DNA from: Adenanthera pavonina
Lineage: Eukaryota; Streptophyta; Magnoliopsida; Fabales; Fabaceae
NCBI GenBank assembly: GCA_026686845.1
Contig: JAIVEN010000010.1
Span: 38,414,001 to 38,478,000 of the forward strand
Reading direction: 5' to 3'
Length of the DNA: 64,000 nt
Part shown: piece after piece, positions 34,801 to 46,368 of the stretch
Numbering within the stretch: position 1 is the first letter of the stretch
Layout of the letters: every line of letters begins with the position of its first letter
The notes under the pieces: generated by a model
Database searches by the model: none
Seen by the model: only the letters and a program-made list of their open reading frames with translations
Told to the model about the DNA's origin: nothing
Translations under genes and position numbers: made by a program

Positions 34801-37136
34801 ATCAACTTTGCAGTTTCTTCCTTCATTGCCCTCCGCCTTTCCTCGCCTACCTGCCTTTTCCTTTGCGCTATCGGCTTAGCTTCAGGGTACACCGCCAGTT
34901 TATGGCATAGAAAATTGGGATCAATTCCCGGCATGTCTGAAGAAGTCCATGCGAACAAATCAGCATTGTCCTTCAGCATCTTTGTTATCTGCTCCTTGAC
35001 CTCACCTCCAAGTTTACTTCCAAGGCTAGTGCACCGGTCTTCACCGGCGAGCTGAAATTTCTGTAATTCTTCAATAGGTTTCGGCCTTTGGTCCTGTACA
35101 TCAAGTCGAGGATCAAGCTCCACCAAGCCCACTGATGTTGTATCCTTTTTCGTATGTCCACTGCTGCCAACCACCCTTCCTCTAGTAACTTTTAGGCTAT
35201 CCAAATAGCATTGTCTTGCCACCTTTTGGTCAGCTTTTATTGCAATTATGTTTCCGGTCGCCGAGGGAAACTTCATTGTGAGATGCAGAGTGGAAACCAC
35301 GGCGCCGAGCTCGTTTAACGCAGGTCTACCTATCAAGATATTGTAAGAAGTTACTGCATCAATTATAAGGTACCTGACCATAATGGTTTTTGATCCGAGA
35401 TCTCCACGGAAGGTGGTCAACAGCTCCACGTATCCTCGGGTGTGAACCTGTTCTCCGGCAAAACCGACCAACGGATCGTGATAAGGCTTGATCGTTTCCT
35501 CAGGTATCCCGAGCTTCTGGAAGGTAGAATAATACAATATATCGGCGGAGCTCCCCTGGTCTATCAGTGTTTTCCTGACGACATAATTGGCCACCTCCAC
35601 TGAAATTACCATGGGGTCATCCTGATTAGGATCAACTCCCTGGAAATCCTTATCCGAAAAGGTGATGGGTGGAGAACTCCGAGGCACTCGGTGCATTGTC
35701 GCATTTACCGCCCGAATGTTCCTCAAGTGTCTTCTCCTGGCCGAGCTGGTTGCTCCCCCTCCGGCAAACCCTCCTGCTATAGTATTAATAACCCCTCTGA
35801 TTCTGTTTCCTTCCCTGTTTCGAGTGTCGTCTGGTTGCACTCCTTCTTTGTTCGATTGCCGAGGTTCCACTTGAGCCCGGACTTGACCTCCCCCTCGGCC
35901 TCGCCCATAGGAGGGTCGACTTCCGTTACCCCTTTGTACGAAGTTGCCGAGATGCCCGGCCTGGATCAGCTCCTCAATCTTGTTCCGTAATGTCCAACAC
36001 TCTTCCGTGGTATGACCATAATTGCGATGGTACCTGCAATGTTTTGACTGATCTGCCGTCTCCGGGGTGTGTCCTGGAGCTGGGAGCCGTATCAATTCGG
36101 TATTACAAGCTTCATCCAAAATTCGAGCACGGCTGGTGTTTAGTGGGGTGTAGAAATCATACTTCGGTCCCCGACTAACACCTTCTCTTTTAAACTTCCC
36201 CTTCTCTAATGTCGGCCTCAGACTTCCACGACTGCTTGAGTCCGTTCGCCTATCCAGATCAGTCCTGACCTTATTTCTAAACTTTGAGACCTCCTCCATT
36301 TGTATATATCCGGCCGCACGATTTCTAAGCTCATCCATGTCGGAAGGTGGTTTTCGACATAGGTGGTCAGCAAACGGTCCCGGCTTAAGAGCCATCAACA
36401 TCGTGTGCATAGCTACCTCAGGATTTAGATCCCGGATCTTTACCGAGACTGAAGAAAAACGCTCCATGAAACTCCTTAAGGACTCATCCTTCTCCTGTCG
36501 TAAGTTTACCAACGCAGCCGATGTAAGCTGGTGGGGTCGGCTGGTCGCGTATTGCGCTTTGAATTTATTAACTAAAGTTTCAAAGCAATCGATAGATCGT
36601 GGTTGGAGCCGGGTATACCAACTCAGAGCCGCTCCTTTTAAAGACGTAGGGAAAACCCTACATAATACTGCATCTTCATTTGTGAACAGATTCACCTGCG
36701 TGACATACGCATCGACATGCTCATCAGGATCAGTAGTACCATCATATCTTTCTAAGTTTAAACCCTTCCATCCTTTTGGCAATGGCGTCTCCATGATACC
36801 ATCAACGAACGGATGTCTCCGGGCAGCCTGCTTGTCCCCTCGCAAATTGTCAATGTTGGTCTCTGAATGGTGTGTTTCCTCCCGTCGGCTTCCTTCATGA
36901 TGTGACCGCTGAGCTTCCCTGTTGACATTCCCCCGTTCCCCTCCTCGAGGAAAAGAAGTACTTTCGTGATAGCGTTCCTGCTCCAATTGTCTGTTCCTTT
37001 CACGCATCTCCTCATTCTCCTTTCTTAAAGCCTCCATCTCCTCACGCATTGCCCGGATGACAGGATGGTCCTCCAAAGAAGGCCTGTCTTCAGAGCGTCG
37101 TTCTCCTGCACCCGCGCTGCTCCTGGTTCGCACCAT
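31878..37136 (-). pseudogene. gag-pol: Gag-Pol of Retand-like copy 1, one nonsense codon
   Basis: Starts MVRTRSSAG at 37136. Order: coiled-coil N-terminus; gag (GWKGLNLERYDGTTDPDEHV); zinc-knuckle-like CRYHRNYGHTTEEC; protease with LIDQGSSADIL; reverse transcriptase with CTDYTDLNKSC and YVDDMVV; first RNase H; archaeal-type RNase H starting LYVDGSSNTKGSGAG; integrase with HHCC region, GMDILGPF, VTDNGRQF and HPQTNGQAE; end AIPRTWNASHLKNYFS. The frame is open from end to end except a TAG at 34578-34580 (minus strand) just after LDAYSEYN in the reverse transcriptase, where copy 2 has a glutamine codon; three codons earlier copy 1 has E where copy 2 has G. Otherwise it looks complete, so the loss is recent. 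Confidence 0.88.
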
Positions 37137-37190
37137 GATTCTTGGTGATGGTGGGATAGTTTTCCTCGACCCCACGGTGGGCGCCAAAAA

Positions 37191-37709
37191 TGTTCCATCA
37201 AAAAACCGAGAGACTATTCCACCTGGCCTTTGTGTAGTGCCATCTCCTTTTCTGCTTATCCTCTTTCCTTTTTTATTGACCTTCTCTGACCGTTAAGGTT
37301 TTTTCACCTTATCCCTATAATCCCTAATTTATCGGGATATTTCATAAATGATCATTATGGAGTATCACGCTCTTTTCGCATGATCCCTGATTTTTCGTCC
37401 TGCGGTTATGATTCCGTAACAACTATGATTCCATAACTGTTACTCCTAATCTGGTGTTTTTGGGGCAATACAGTTTCCGTGGAAAAACCCGTAGTCGGCT
37501 ACATGTCTGAGATGTTGTTCAGTCGGACGATCATTTGACCCTTTGATTATTCGACCCTATCATTCAATAACCGATGTATTACTCGGCTCGTCGCGCTTAA
37601 GCTCGGCCTCCGAATTATAGCTCGGTGTATATGAGCCCGGAAAGTGAGACAAAGGGGCATCCATCCACCTCAAACTTGTAATCTCGGCATGCTCATTTAG
37701 GTCCGCACA
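37191..37709 (-). repeat. 5' LTR of Retand-like copy 1
   Basis: Next to it, inside the element, lies 'ttggcgcccaccgtgggg' (minus strand, about 37171-37188), the likely primer-binding site. Confidence 0.93.
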
Positions 37710-38155
37710 ATTTTATATCTAATTTATTATACGCCAGAAACGATCAACATAATAAATCCATTATTCACATTCTTATAAGAAGATAAATTAGTAGGAATCA
37801 CAGTTAGACACTAAAATTATAAATTAAACATGATAATATTTTTTTTCACTAACTTATTAAATTTTCACATTAATTTTTTAAGATAATGAAAATGAACACG
37901 AAAAATTTTATACTGATCTCTAAACTTAACACTGACTTGTTAAAATTTGTATAACAATTTTTTCGAGATTTTAATAACAATAATTTCATTTTTATCACTT
38001 GATGACCTTTATTTATTATTAAAATTTTGAAATGTGTTAGATTGAAATTGTAATTAATATATAATTTTGATCCTAATTGTCATTCCCTCAATAAATTATT
38101 TCCCTAATTTCCAAGCTGGTCAATAGCTTGGGGGCATCTTCACGGTGCTCCATTA
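37710..38155. other. AT-rich spacer, no gene seen
   Basis: Lies between the Retand-like element and the BTB fragment. Very AT-rich with no conserved frame. The bases just before the ATG at 38156 may be the leader of the BTB gene. Confidence 0.5.
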
Positions 38156-38593
38156 ATGGGTGCGGGAACTTCTGGCGCTAATCGTGGGACCTGCCCGGAC
38201 GACCGTATCAAGCTCCACGTCGGCGGGAAGCTCTTCGAGACGACGCTTTCTATCATTCGTTCCGGCGGTCCGGATTCCCTTCTCACCGCACTCTCCTACC
38301 GTGAAACCGGTGACACCCAACCCGTTTTCATTGACCGCGACCCCGAGACCTTCTCCGTCCTCCTCTCTCTCCTCCGTACGAATCAGCTCCCCTCCACCGC
38401 TCGTCGTTTCTCAGCGCAAGAACTCGCCGATGAAGCCCTTTACATCGGTATCGACGCCCAGCTTAAGTCGGCCATGGCGCCGCCACCGTTGGATGGAATT
38501 GACGCCTCCATCATTTCCACAATTAGCCCGGCGTCCGATGGCTTGTCTTCCAGGATCATCTCAATCATGATTATATCTTGTCTTCGTTGGTAA
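38156..38593 (+). pseudogene. BTB/POZ (T1-type, KCTD-like) gene, 5' fragment
   Basis: 145 codons from ATG. Residues about 17-105 form a T1/BTB_2 domain (IKLHVGGKLFETTLS, FIDRDPETFSVLLSLLR, ADEALYIGI), followed by MAPPPLDGIDASI, as in the plant BTB/POZ proteins with a T1-type domain and a long beta-repeat C-terminal part (At5g41330/At2g24240 type). Family members are about three times longer; here similarity stops near 'SPASDGLSS' and the frame ends shortly after. The coding part is much GC-richer than its flanks. Such proteins are thought to bring substrates to CUL3 ubiquitin ligases, but this fragment lacks the C-terminal part. Truncated duplicate is the most likely reading. Confidence 0.75.
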
Positions 38594-38935
38594 GACAAAA
38601 AAAAAATTCTTACCATGATTTTTTAATTATCGTAGTTAGAATCTTGTACTGAGAAGCAGATGAATAAATCCAAGTTAAAAGACTTGTTTGAGAGTTTTTT
38701 TTTTGGTAAAAGAGATAATTTTTGTTAGTTTAATGGCTCATGCATGCATAAAACGAATGAGAGAGCAGTACACTTTCCTAGAATTTGCTTTTATCACTCA
38801 AAATTGGTCGACACGCTTCTTAGGGCTGCTTTCGGCTTCGATTGTTCTGGTTAATGTGCCCGTTTCTTCTGAACTTGTTTTTAAAGTAAGTCTGAATTTA
38901 TTCTTTTAGACTTAATACTACTATAATATAAAATA

Positions 38936-39221
38936 CTCCCTCCGGTTTCTATTATAAGATATTTTTAACTATTACACGTGGATTAAGAAAAGTTAGTTAC
39001 AGTCTAAAATTAATGAAAAAGATTTTTAACATTCCCATTTTGTCCTTAAAAAAAGAATAAAAATACATTAAATAGGAGGAGGGAGAAGTTAATTGAGATT
39101 TGTAATAAAAATATTTAATAGAGGTAAAATTAAGATTAAAATTAAATTTATTACTTAACATCTTATATTTTGAACCAAATAAATTTTTTAAACAACACCC
39201 TATAACAGGGACTGGAGGGAG
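38936..39221. mobile_element. Stowaway-like MITE
   Basis: Ends are inverted: 'ctccctccggtttctattat' at left, 'ataacagggactggagggag' at right. It is flanked by TA on both sides (38934-38935, 39222-39223), as expected for Tc1/mariner-type Stowaway elements. Non-coding, 286 bp. Confidence 0.85.
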
Positions 39222-39972
39222 TAGTTGGTAGTGGGTATCTCGCGTTTGGATTCAGTGTGAGGAGCCGCATGGACAGGTGGCATGCGTCAAGAAAGTCAAT
39301 GTTAGAAAACGCGCCGAACGTTAGACAAAAGCTCAGTCGTTCAATAGTCAAAGCTAATCTTCTCAACTGCTCCTTTATCCCTTTGATTTCTTGTACGCAC
39401 TCGATCTGTCCACGCGGCTCCTCACTTTAAAGAAGCTCGCGTAGGAGAAAGATTTCGAAAGTCTCTCTCCTTGTGCTTGCCAAGGAGGCTTTGATTGAAT
39501 ATTTCTCCCTCTTGGTGTAATTTTTTGAGAATTAAAATTTTAAAATATAAATTATTTTATAAAATTTATGGAATATTTAATATTTATTTTTTATTTTTTA
39601 TTTTTATTGAGAATATATAAAAGAGTTATGATGAAGAGAGATTAAGAGATATATAATTAAAATAAATTATAATTTAATGAAAGTAGTTTTAAAAAATTAT
39701 ATTAATTTTTAAAATTATTAAGAATGTGAATTAATTTTTTAATAATGTATAAGATAGATAAATATAATTTAAAAGACAGCGAATAGCATGTTTCTTAATT
39801 TTTGGGTATATCAGAAATCTTAGTACAATCTCGGACATATGTAATTATCTGTTTCGAATCCCAACTTACGAGGAATTAAGCAAATCCTCATCGTTTTCTC
39901 TTTATTTGGATTCCATTCTCCTGTATACTTTACCTTTCCCTAGGCTGCTTTTGATACCTCCAAAAGAACAGA
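39222..39972. other. Spacer and possible degraded leader of the middle gene copy
   Basis: No gene. The bases around 39490 (ggaggctttgattgaat) recall the leader at 19625-19640 of the first gene, and from about 39940 similarity to the first gene's 5' end is clear. The rest is AT-rich without recognisable content. Confidence 0.4.
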
Positions 39973-41166
39973 ATACAAGATCTTATTCATGGATTGTCCC
40001 AAAATCAGTCCAAGATCTGGAATTTTGTGGGGGATGTGTCAGCCATAATCGGCCTGGTTTGTTTTTCTTTGAGCCCCACCTTCAACAAGTTAATTGAAGG
40101 GTGGGATTTTCTCCGTGTCCTTATTTATGTAGCGGTCAGTTCAATTATCTAGGACATCGCCTTGATGGCCAAGAGAATTCGAATTTCAGAGAGATTCCAA
40201 AACCATGTGATGGCTTTAAGTTTTGTTCTGACCTGTTTGATCATCGCTCTGCATGAAAAATTTGTGAATGGAAAACCAGACAAATTGATCACTGCCTCGT
40301 ATGCTTCATTTGCTTTGACGTCGCTGTCCATGTCAAGGAAGTTTGCGCTTGGATTCTAAACAGGGCTCTTCACTTTTTTCCTGGGAATGTGTATTGCAGA
40401 ACTTGTCAAGATGAGCTGGAATTTCTTTCCCATGGTAGTTGTCTGCTACGTCCTCATTGTTTTTTGCTACTATTCAGATTCCCAATCGCAGAGTGGTCGA
40501 AATGGGTATCTTTCCAATCATGTTGATCGTGCAAATCGAGCAACCAATGGAGATATCAATCGGCAGGTCTTTTACGAGTTTTCCAGCAAAATTATTGAAG
40601 AAAATGAACTTGATATGAAATATTGTTACTTCAACTAACATGTATTTATCCTTCTGGATTTTATTTTTTTTCCTTAGCGCACACAACATTACCTAAGGAT
40701 CGGGATAATTCCAGAGGACAATTAGCAAAATAATAAAGGGGAAACTCATTCAAGTTTCAATTTTCAAGCTGTAGTTGACCAAGTCCAATATAAATATATT
40801 CATTTTATTGATTTGATTCTCTAAGGCTCCTGCTTAGTGACTGAACATGTACTACTTCCTACAGACACATCATTCCCCAAGAATTAGACAAGTTTCAGGG
40901 GAAAGCGTAGCTATGGACCATCAACAAAATGGGGGAAAAGACAGGACAAGTTCAAGTTTGACTTTTCAAGCTGTAAGTGATCAAATCCAGTATCCACTAT
41001 AAATATTCTTTTTTTTTTAATTCTCTAGTGTTAATTGAATGAAGATGTATTATTTTCATACAGAAGCATCATTTCCCTAGAATTGGAGGAGTTTCAGGGG
41101 AAAGCACAGCTAGGGAACATCAACAAATTAGTGAAGAAGACCAAACTAGTTCAAGTTTGTCATTTG

Positions 41167-41801
41167 CAATGTATGAAAAATCAGACCAGATTGGTCGGTT
41201 CGACCGGTCTAATTAGGAATTAGCGTCTGGTCCAGTCTAGTCAGAGATGAAGATGAGCACATTTCAAAACCAGTATGAACCGGTACAAATCGATTGAACC
41301 AGTTAATAACCAATACAAAACCGATTTAAATTGGTCTAGGCTTTTTTTTATAAAATAAAATAACATTATTTTTTGTACTAAGTAACATTATGTTTTGTAT
41401 AATTTTTTTTCTTTCTATATTATAATATGGTATAAATATTATTATGATACATAATTGTTAATAATGATAAATTTGCTTAACAAATAATATGAAAATAGAA
41501 TATGAATTGATTATTTTGAATTCAAAATATAATTATAGATGACTATCAACTTGTTTAAATTTTAATAATAAGTTGTAAAATTTATTAATAATATTTTTAA
41601 TTTTCTATATATTATTAAATTTATTTTTCATTCTATATTGAATGTTAATTTTATAATCATGAATAAATATTTTTTATATTTTTTATTTATATTATTTAAA
41701 ATATATCAATTTATTATAACTGATCCGACTCTGATCCGACCATTAAATCTTGAATTGTTACCTTATCCGGTTCAATGACTGGTTCAATTTTTAATATCTA
41801 A
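41167..41801. mobile_element. hAT-like non-autonomous element inside a linker exon
   Basis: Flanked by 8-bp direct repeats 'gtcatttg' (41159-41166, 41802-41809), the size for hAT elements. Weak inverted ends carry 'aaaaatcagaccag' and, inverted, 'aaaaattgaaccag'. The inside is AT-rich with repeated 'accggt' / 'ggttcga' motifs near both ends. It splits the 3' end of a linker exon; without it the sequence would read on into the usual FQA-type donor. Confidence 0.6.
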
Positions 41802-42825
41802 GTCATTTGACGTTGTAAGGAACTAAATTCAGTATAAATACATTACGTTAATTCATTTGATTCTCCATTCTTTTCTTGATGGTTTTGATTTCTTGTAGGA
41901 ACCATCAAACCAGGATAATGTTTCTTCAGGAGCCAACATGTTAACAATTGAAAACGGCTTGATGCACTGTTCTCCTGAGCATAATTTTTTTTTGCACCAT
42001 TCATAACAGGGGGAAGACTAAGGTCCTTCTTAAACACCTTTCTTCTACACTGTTTATGCACAATATTTAAGAGTCATGGCAATAATAATTGACTGTAAAA
42101 AATACTTAATTATGCCACTAATCTAATCTTGAATATCTTTTCCTTATAACTCTTTGTTCATTCTTTCGTGGAAAAAGAAACCTAATAAAATGAACCAGCT
42201 AGGAAATAAAGAAGGATAATCCTGTATATCTTTCTAACTTAATAAGAGAGGACAAGATAAAATTTGTACATGCATTATTAGTGTTTTAATTTTTTTTTTG
42301 TCATTAATAGGCAATAACTTTTGAACTAGTATCTCCTGAGATACTACAGTCTAGATACCATACTAAATATCACAGGGTCCCTGCTACAGTAGGGTTCTAT
42401 GGGAGAATTTTAGACATGGGATAAAAGGTTTCTTGAATATTTAAGAAAAAGATACATGAATAGACTTAATAATACTGTTGATTTAAATATTAAGTTCATG
42501 AGTTATTTCATTCTATAAAACATAAGATTTGTTTTCAATCTTTTACCCATTCGATTGAAACAAGAGACAAGAAGCTAGATTTGGTATATATAAAAGAAGT
42601 TTTATAAGAGGAAGAATGAAAGAGAAATCATTGTGAAATATGTTTAGTATACATTATTCAAGCTTTTTATGAATAAAAGAATAGCTTTTTAATAGAACCC
42701 TCTTTTCCATTTCTTTCTCCCTTTCTATTTCCATTAAAAATGCTCCTTCCTACCAAACAGAAGATCAATGATTTTTTTAGTAATAATTCATTCAAATAAG
42801 AACGGTGTTATATGTTGTCATGCAG

Positions 42826-43083
42826 GAAGAGGAGGAGAAATGGAATTCAGAATGAGTCAAGCAGTTATGACCCTATTGAAGATATATCTTTGGAGATGGT
42901 TCCCACTAGAAATAGATTTGAAAGCTTGAATGAACTCTTAGACCAAGAAGATGATGCTTCTGGAGGAAACAACAGGATAGAGGAGCCTGAATCCATTTCA
43001 GACCAAGAAGATGATGCTTCTGCAGGAAACAACGTGATAGAGGAGCCTGAATCCATTTCTGGAACCCCACCACAATCCCCAGG
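42826..43083 (+). pseudogene. EEEDKW-type exon of the middle copy with internal 60-bp duplication
   Basis: Relative of 21661-21836. A 2-bp loss near the start means it is now open when entered in phase 2, starting RKRRRNGIQNESSS and rejoining the family frame at YDPIEDIS. Positions 42941-43000 and 43001-43060 are a 60-bp tandem duplication (20 residues, DQEDDAS to PESIS) with few differences. The donor is 'ccagg|gtcctactctt'. Confidence 0.6.
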
Positions 43084-44035
43084 GTCCTACTCTTAATTAA
43101 ACACGGTCACTTTTTTATATTCATTATATCTTAATTTACAAATATTGCTCAATAATTTATATTTTTGTGTTTCTTAAAGCAATTAAGGACAATATCATTT
43201 TTTTTTAATTTTTTCCTTTTACATCTATTTTGTGTACAAATTAACCTTAGATATAGAAAAAATTTAAAAAAAGAAAACTTAGATATTTAAACTTAAAATA
43301 CTTGTTTCCATTAATCACATTAATTAGAATATGTGCATTCTTTTACGCTTCATTTTATGCAACATTCCCCAAGGATGGGAGAAGTTTCAGGGGAAACCAT
43401 ATTATCTAGGGATGACCAGCAGAACAACAGAGAAGAAGCTTATAAAATGTGCAGAACTTTTCGCCTCTTTCACTATTGGCCATATGTGGCTAACTAAACT
43501 CAATCAGTATAGATACATTCATTTTATTGATTTGATTCTCAAGTCTTATGTTTTGATTTCCCGTGCAGGAACCCGTGGAAGTTGGCTGGATGAAGAGGCC
43601 TTCTTTGCATGAATACATTTTTTATTCTGAATCGAGGTGTGGGAATGTAACGGAAAAAGAAATAAAATGGAAAAAAAAGACTTTTTTAAATGTGAAATTT
43701 CATTTGCATCTCTTGATAAATAATAAAAAAATAATGGTGATTGAATAATAATGATATATATATATATAATAAGTATTTCACATCTTCATTGTCATGTGAT
43801 GAAAAATTTTTCTCAGGAGAAAAAAGAAGGGGCCTAAGGTCCAACTAAACAACTATCTCCTATAGCTATAATGTTTTTCTTAGCCAGACTATCTCCTGGA
43901 TTGTTTATGCACAATATTTAGAGTTATGACAATAATAATTAATTTGTAAGGAATTAATCACATATCTCTTCAAAATTGTTAATACTTATTTTAAGAAACG
44001 GGAGCAACACCTAATAATTTACATATATAACAATG
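43084..44035. other. Decayed exon-intron debris of the module family
   Basis: Around 43355-43460 there is similarity to FQA-type exons (caacattccccaagga, gaagtttcaggggaaa), and at 43570 an acceptor followed by 'gaaccc', like EPSNQD-type exons, but no frame is held. At 43831 an isolated 'ctaag|gtccaacta' donor context remains. A short TA run lies at 43755-43770. Confidence 0.45.
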
Positions 44036-44392
44036 GACCATCCCATTGTTATATATCATGTTATTGACTAAACTCAGACTCTTTGTGGCCTGTAACTTTC
44101 AAACTATTCCGTCAGGACTTTAATCTCCCCCCATTGATAAGGATCATACTTGCTTATGATGACTCATGCTCTGAGACCGTCGTCTTTTAATGAATTGCAT
44201 TTTTATTTGATTTGTGGGTCTTTGTCTACATCCGAGAAAATTATAGTAAAGGACCTCAAGAATTTTATTTTTATTTGATTTAGAAGTCATTTTACTCACA
44301 TCTTTTTAATTTTGAGGTAATTTTCATACCTTTGGCACGTATGTGCGTATGCGTCAGGACACTGGTATCCTAGTAGGAATTTTCCCCAGCCA
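44036..44392. repeat. LTR fragment of the decayed element, start of the second duplication arm
   Basis: Matches about 7868-8228 and ends at the same LTR border (ccccagcca). Sequence left of it belongs to the middle gene copy, so the breakpoint of the duplicated block lies here, inside the LTR. Confidence 0.75.
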
Positions 44393-44474
44393 GTGACAAT
44401 TTCTCATTTCTTTCCTAATAATTTACATACAGCCACCATAACGATATGTCATACAGCTGAATGATATATAATAA

Positions 44475-45486
44475 CACTACTAAAAAAATTCAAATTAGTG
44501 ATGGGATAGTTGTAGCAAAACGAAATCAGTCACTAAACTTTTATATTAGTGACAGATTAGTGATGATCAGTGAAAATTATCATAATTTTTTTAAAATTTA
44601 TAAATTCAATGACAGACATTCCGTTATAAAAATTGCTAAATTTGTGACAGATTAGTGATAGATACTAAAAATTATCACTAAAATTTTAAATTAATGACAT
44701 GTTAGTGATGACCATTAAATTTGTCACTAATTTTAGTGACATATATGAATCTATCACTAATATTTGTCACAAAAATTTGTAAATATATGTAATTGATTAG
44801 TAATTGACATTAAGTCCATCAATTTTTTTTGTAAAAATTTCACATAATTATTGACGCACAACGTGTGGTCACTAAAAATTATCACTATTATTTTACTTAG
44901 TAACATATTAGTGACGACCAATGCATCCATCTAACATTAGTGACAAATTAATGAAAGATATTTTTTAATTATCAAAATTAATAAAAATTGTCCAAAGAGC
45001 ATTTTAAACTAATACATATATGGATTTTATTTTCTTTTGAAATAAAAAATATAAATAAAATGTCATTTTATACTAATGAGAAAATAAAAATAAATAAATA
45101 GACATTTAGTATTTGGGTCAAGGAAATTGAAGTTATTAATTTAATCATAAATTATTTGATATTGTATATTATATATAATATAAATATAGTGTGTGTTTGA
45201 GTGTGTGTTTGTGTTTGTGTGTGTGTGTGTGTGTGTATTAAAATTTGAGCATAATAATTGGATATTTCGTGCAACTTAACTGGCAAAGCATGGAGTCAAT
45301 CAATGAGACTTGGAGGTCACAGATTCGGAAGCATCAGTGTTAAGAGAGCATAGAAGGACAGTAAGTTCGATATGGGGGAGAATAACCATAACAAGCAAGT
45401 TACAAAGCTCAAAATAGTTTTTCTTTTTTAAAAAAATTATTAGTGATGGATTTGTTCGTGACTAATATCAATATTTCTAATGGTGT
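44475..45486. mobile_element. Non-autonomous CACTA element, copy B
   Basis: Paralogue of 8337-9348 carried by the segmental duplication. The left end is still CACTA (CACTACTAAAAAA); the right end has decayed to 'taatggtg'. Same subterminal 'attagtgac' motifs; no coding frame. Confidence 0.7.
45180..45236. repeat. (TG)n microsatellite inside CACTA copy B
   Basis: Runs of 'gtgtgt' and 'gtgtttgtg'. The matching place in copy A (9051-9100) has a shorter TG part followed by a TA run. Confidence 0.85.
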
Positions 45487-46077
45487 AGGGAGATTTTATA
45501 ACTGATTTAATTTCTCTTGGATTTTGGTAAAAGAAATTTTTCTTGGTTGGGTTCTAAGAAGTGTACTTTTCAGTTTGTGGATTTAAATATGCGGTAATTT
45601 CATATTATGATGTAGCTGAATTTTCTTGTTTGAAATGATTACCATATTTACAGGAGTCAGTCGGCTTCCCAAGAGGAAATTGCTGGTTCAAATTCGTCAT
45701 TTCAAGCACTAGGTGACTAAATTCAGTACAAAAACATTCATTTTTTAAATTTGATTTTCCAGTCTTACGGTGATGGTTTTGATTTCTTGCAGGAACCCTC
45801 AAGCGAAGATATTGTTTCTTTAGTAAACAAGATAGCATTAATCGAAAACGGCTTGATACAGAGTCCTCCAGGGCCCAAATTCCTTTCACAATTCCTGACA
45901 GGGGAAAACCTAAGGTCCTGCTCTTAAACACCTTTCTCCTACACTGTTTATACACAATATTTTATATAGTCACTGGAATAATAATTAATTGAAATTTAAA
46001 TGTAAAAGTCTTCACCAAAATTTACACAATTCAAAATATACTAATGCCACTAAAAGTTGAAATAGCTAGGGAGTAAA

Positions 46078-46368
46078 GCTGTCTTTGGTTCAACTGAAGG
46101 GATTGGAGGGATTTTAATAAAGGGGAGGGGATTGAAGAGATTTTAAAATTTTCTTATTTGGTAGAATTCGATGGGAAGGGATTGAAGAGATTTTAATAAA
46201 ATCTTGTTTGATTCAGGAAGGGATATCCCCTCCAAAAAACCCCAAATTGGGAGGAAACAACAAAGGGATGAGGAGGAGATTGGGGGGAATTAAACCCCCT
46301 CCAATTTTAAGAACCAAACAAGCGGAGGGCCTTAAAATCCCCCCAATAAACCCCAACCAAACAGAGTC
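46078..46368. mobile_element. Small MITE in the second arm only
   Basis: Arm A reads straight through (ggaaataaagaagtaaatcc, about 10625-10645), while arm B has about 290 bp extra. The insert starts 'gctgtctttggtt' and ends with the inverse of 'gactctgtttggtt', flanked by 'taaa'. G-rich on the left (ggaggggattgaag) and C-rich on the right (ccccctccaatttt), so it can fold. Superfamily unclear; PIF/Harbinger or hAT are options. Confidence 0.55.

Larger units (their letters stand above)
28063..37709 (-). mobile_element. Tat/Retand-like Ty3/Gypsy retrotransposon, copy 1
   Basis: Two 519-bp LTRs (28063-28581 and 37191-37709) are flanked by the 5-bp duplication 'atttt' (28058-28062, 37710-37714). 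Read on the minus strand the order is 5' LTR, 'tttttggcgcccaccgtggg' as primer-binding region, gag-pol with two RNase H domains, a short-unit tandem array, an antisense gene, a polypurine tract (cggggggctag) and the 3' LTR. The second, archaeal-type RNase H, the antisense gene after pol and the amplified tandem array together match the Tat lineage, especially Retand-like elements. About nine or ten LTR differences are visible by eye, so it is older than the 14 kb element. The structure is complete apart from point lesions. Confidence 0.92.
39973..43083 (+). pseudogene. Decayed middle copy of the membrane/module gene
   Basis: The membrane exon (39973-40566) is exactly 594 bp like the two other copies, with no net indel, but the start codon is ATA and there are in-frame stops at 40150-40152 (TAG) and 40357-40359 (TAA). 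Linker exons follow: a broken one near 40680-40777, an open one at 40865-40972 (ends SSSLTFQA), one near 41064 interrupted by an hAT-like element, an EPSNQD-type exon at 41899-42022 with a 2-bp gain in a T-run and a stop, and an EEEDKW-type exon at 42826-43083. No CNOT11 exon follows. It is most likely a dead paralogue; downstream it runs into the second module-gene block at 45.6 kb. Confidence 0.75.

Noticed and set aside
35662..36900. Several plus-strand frames of 60-190 codons opposite gag
   Set aside because: They mirror the gag frame in both Retand-like copies at the same offsets; no domain or splice signal supports them.
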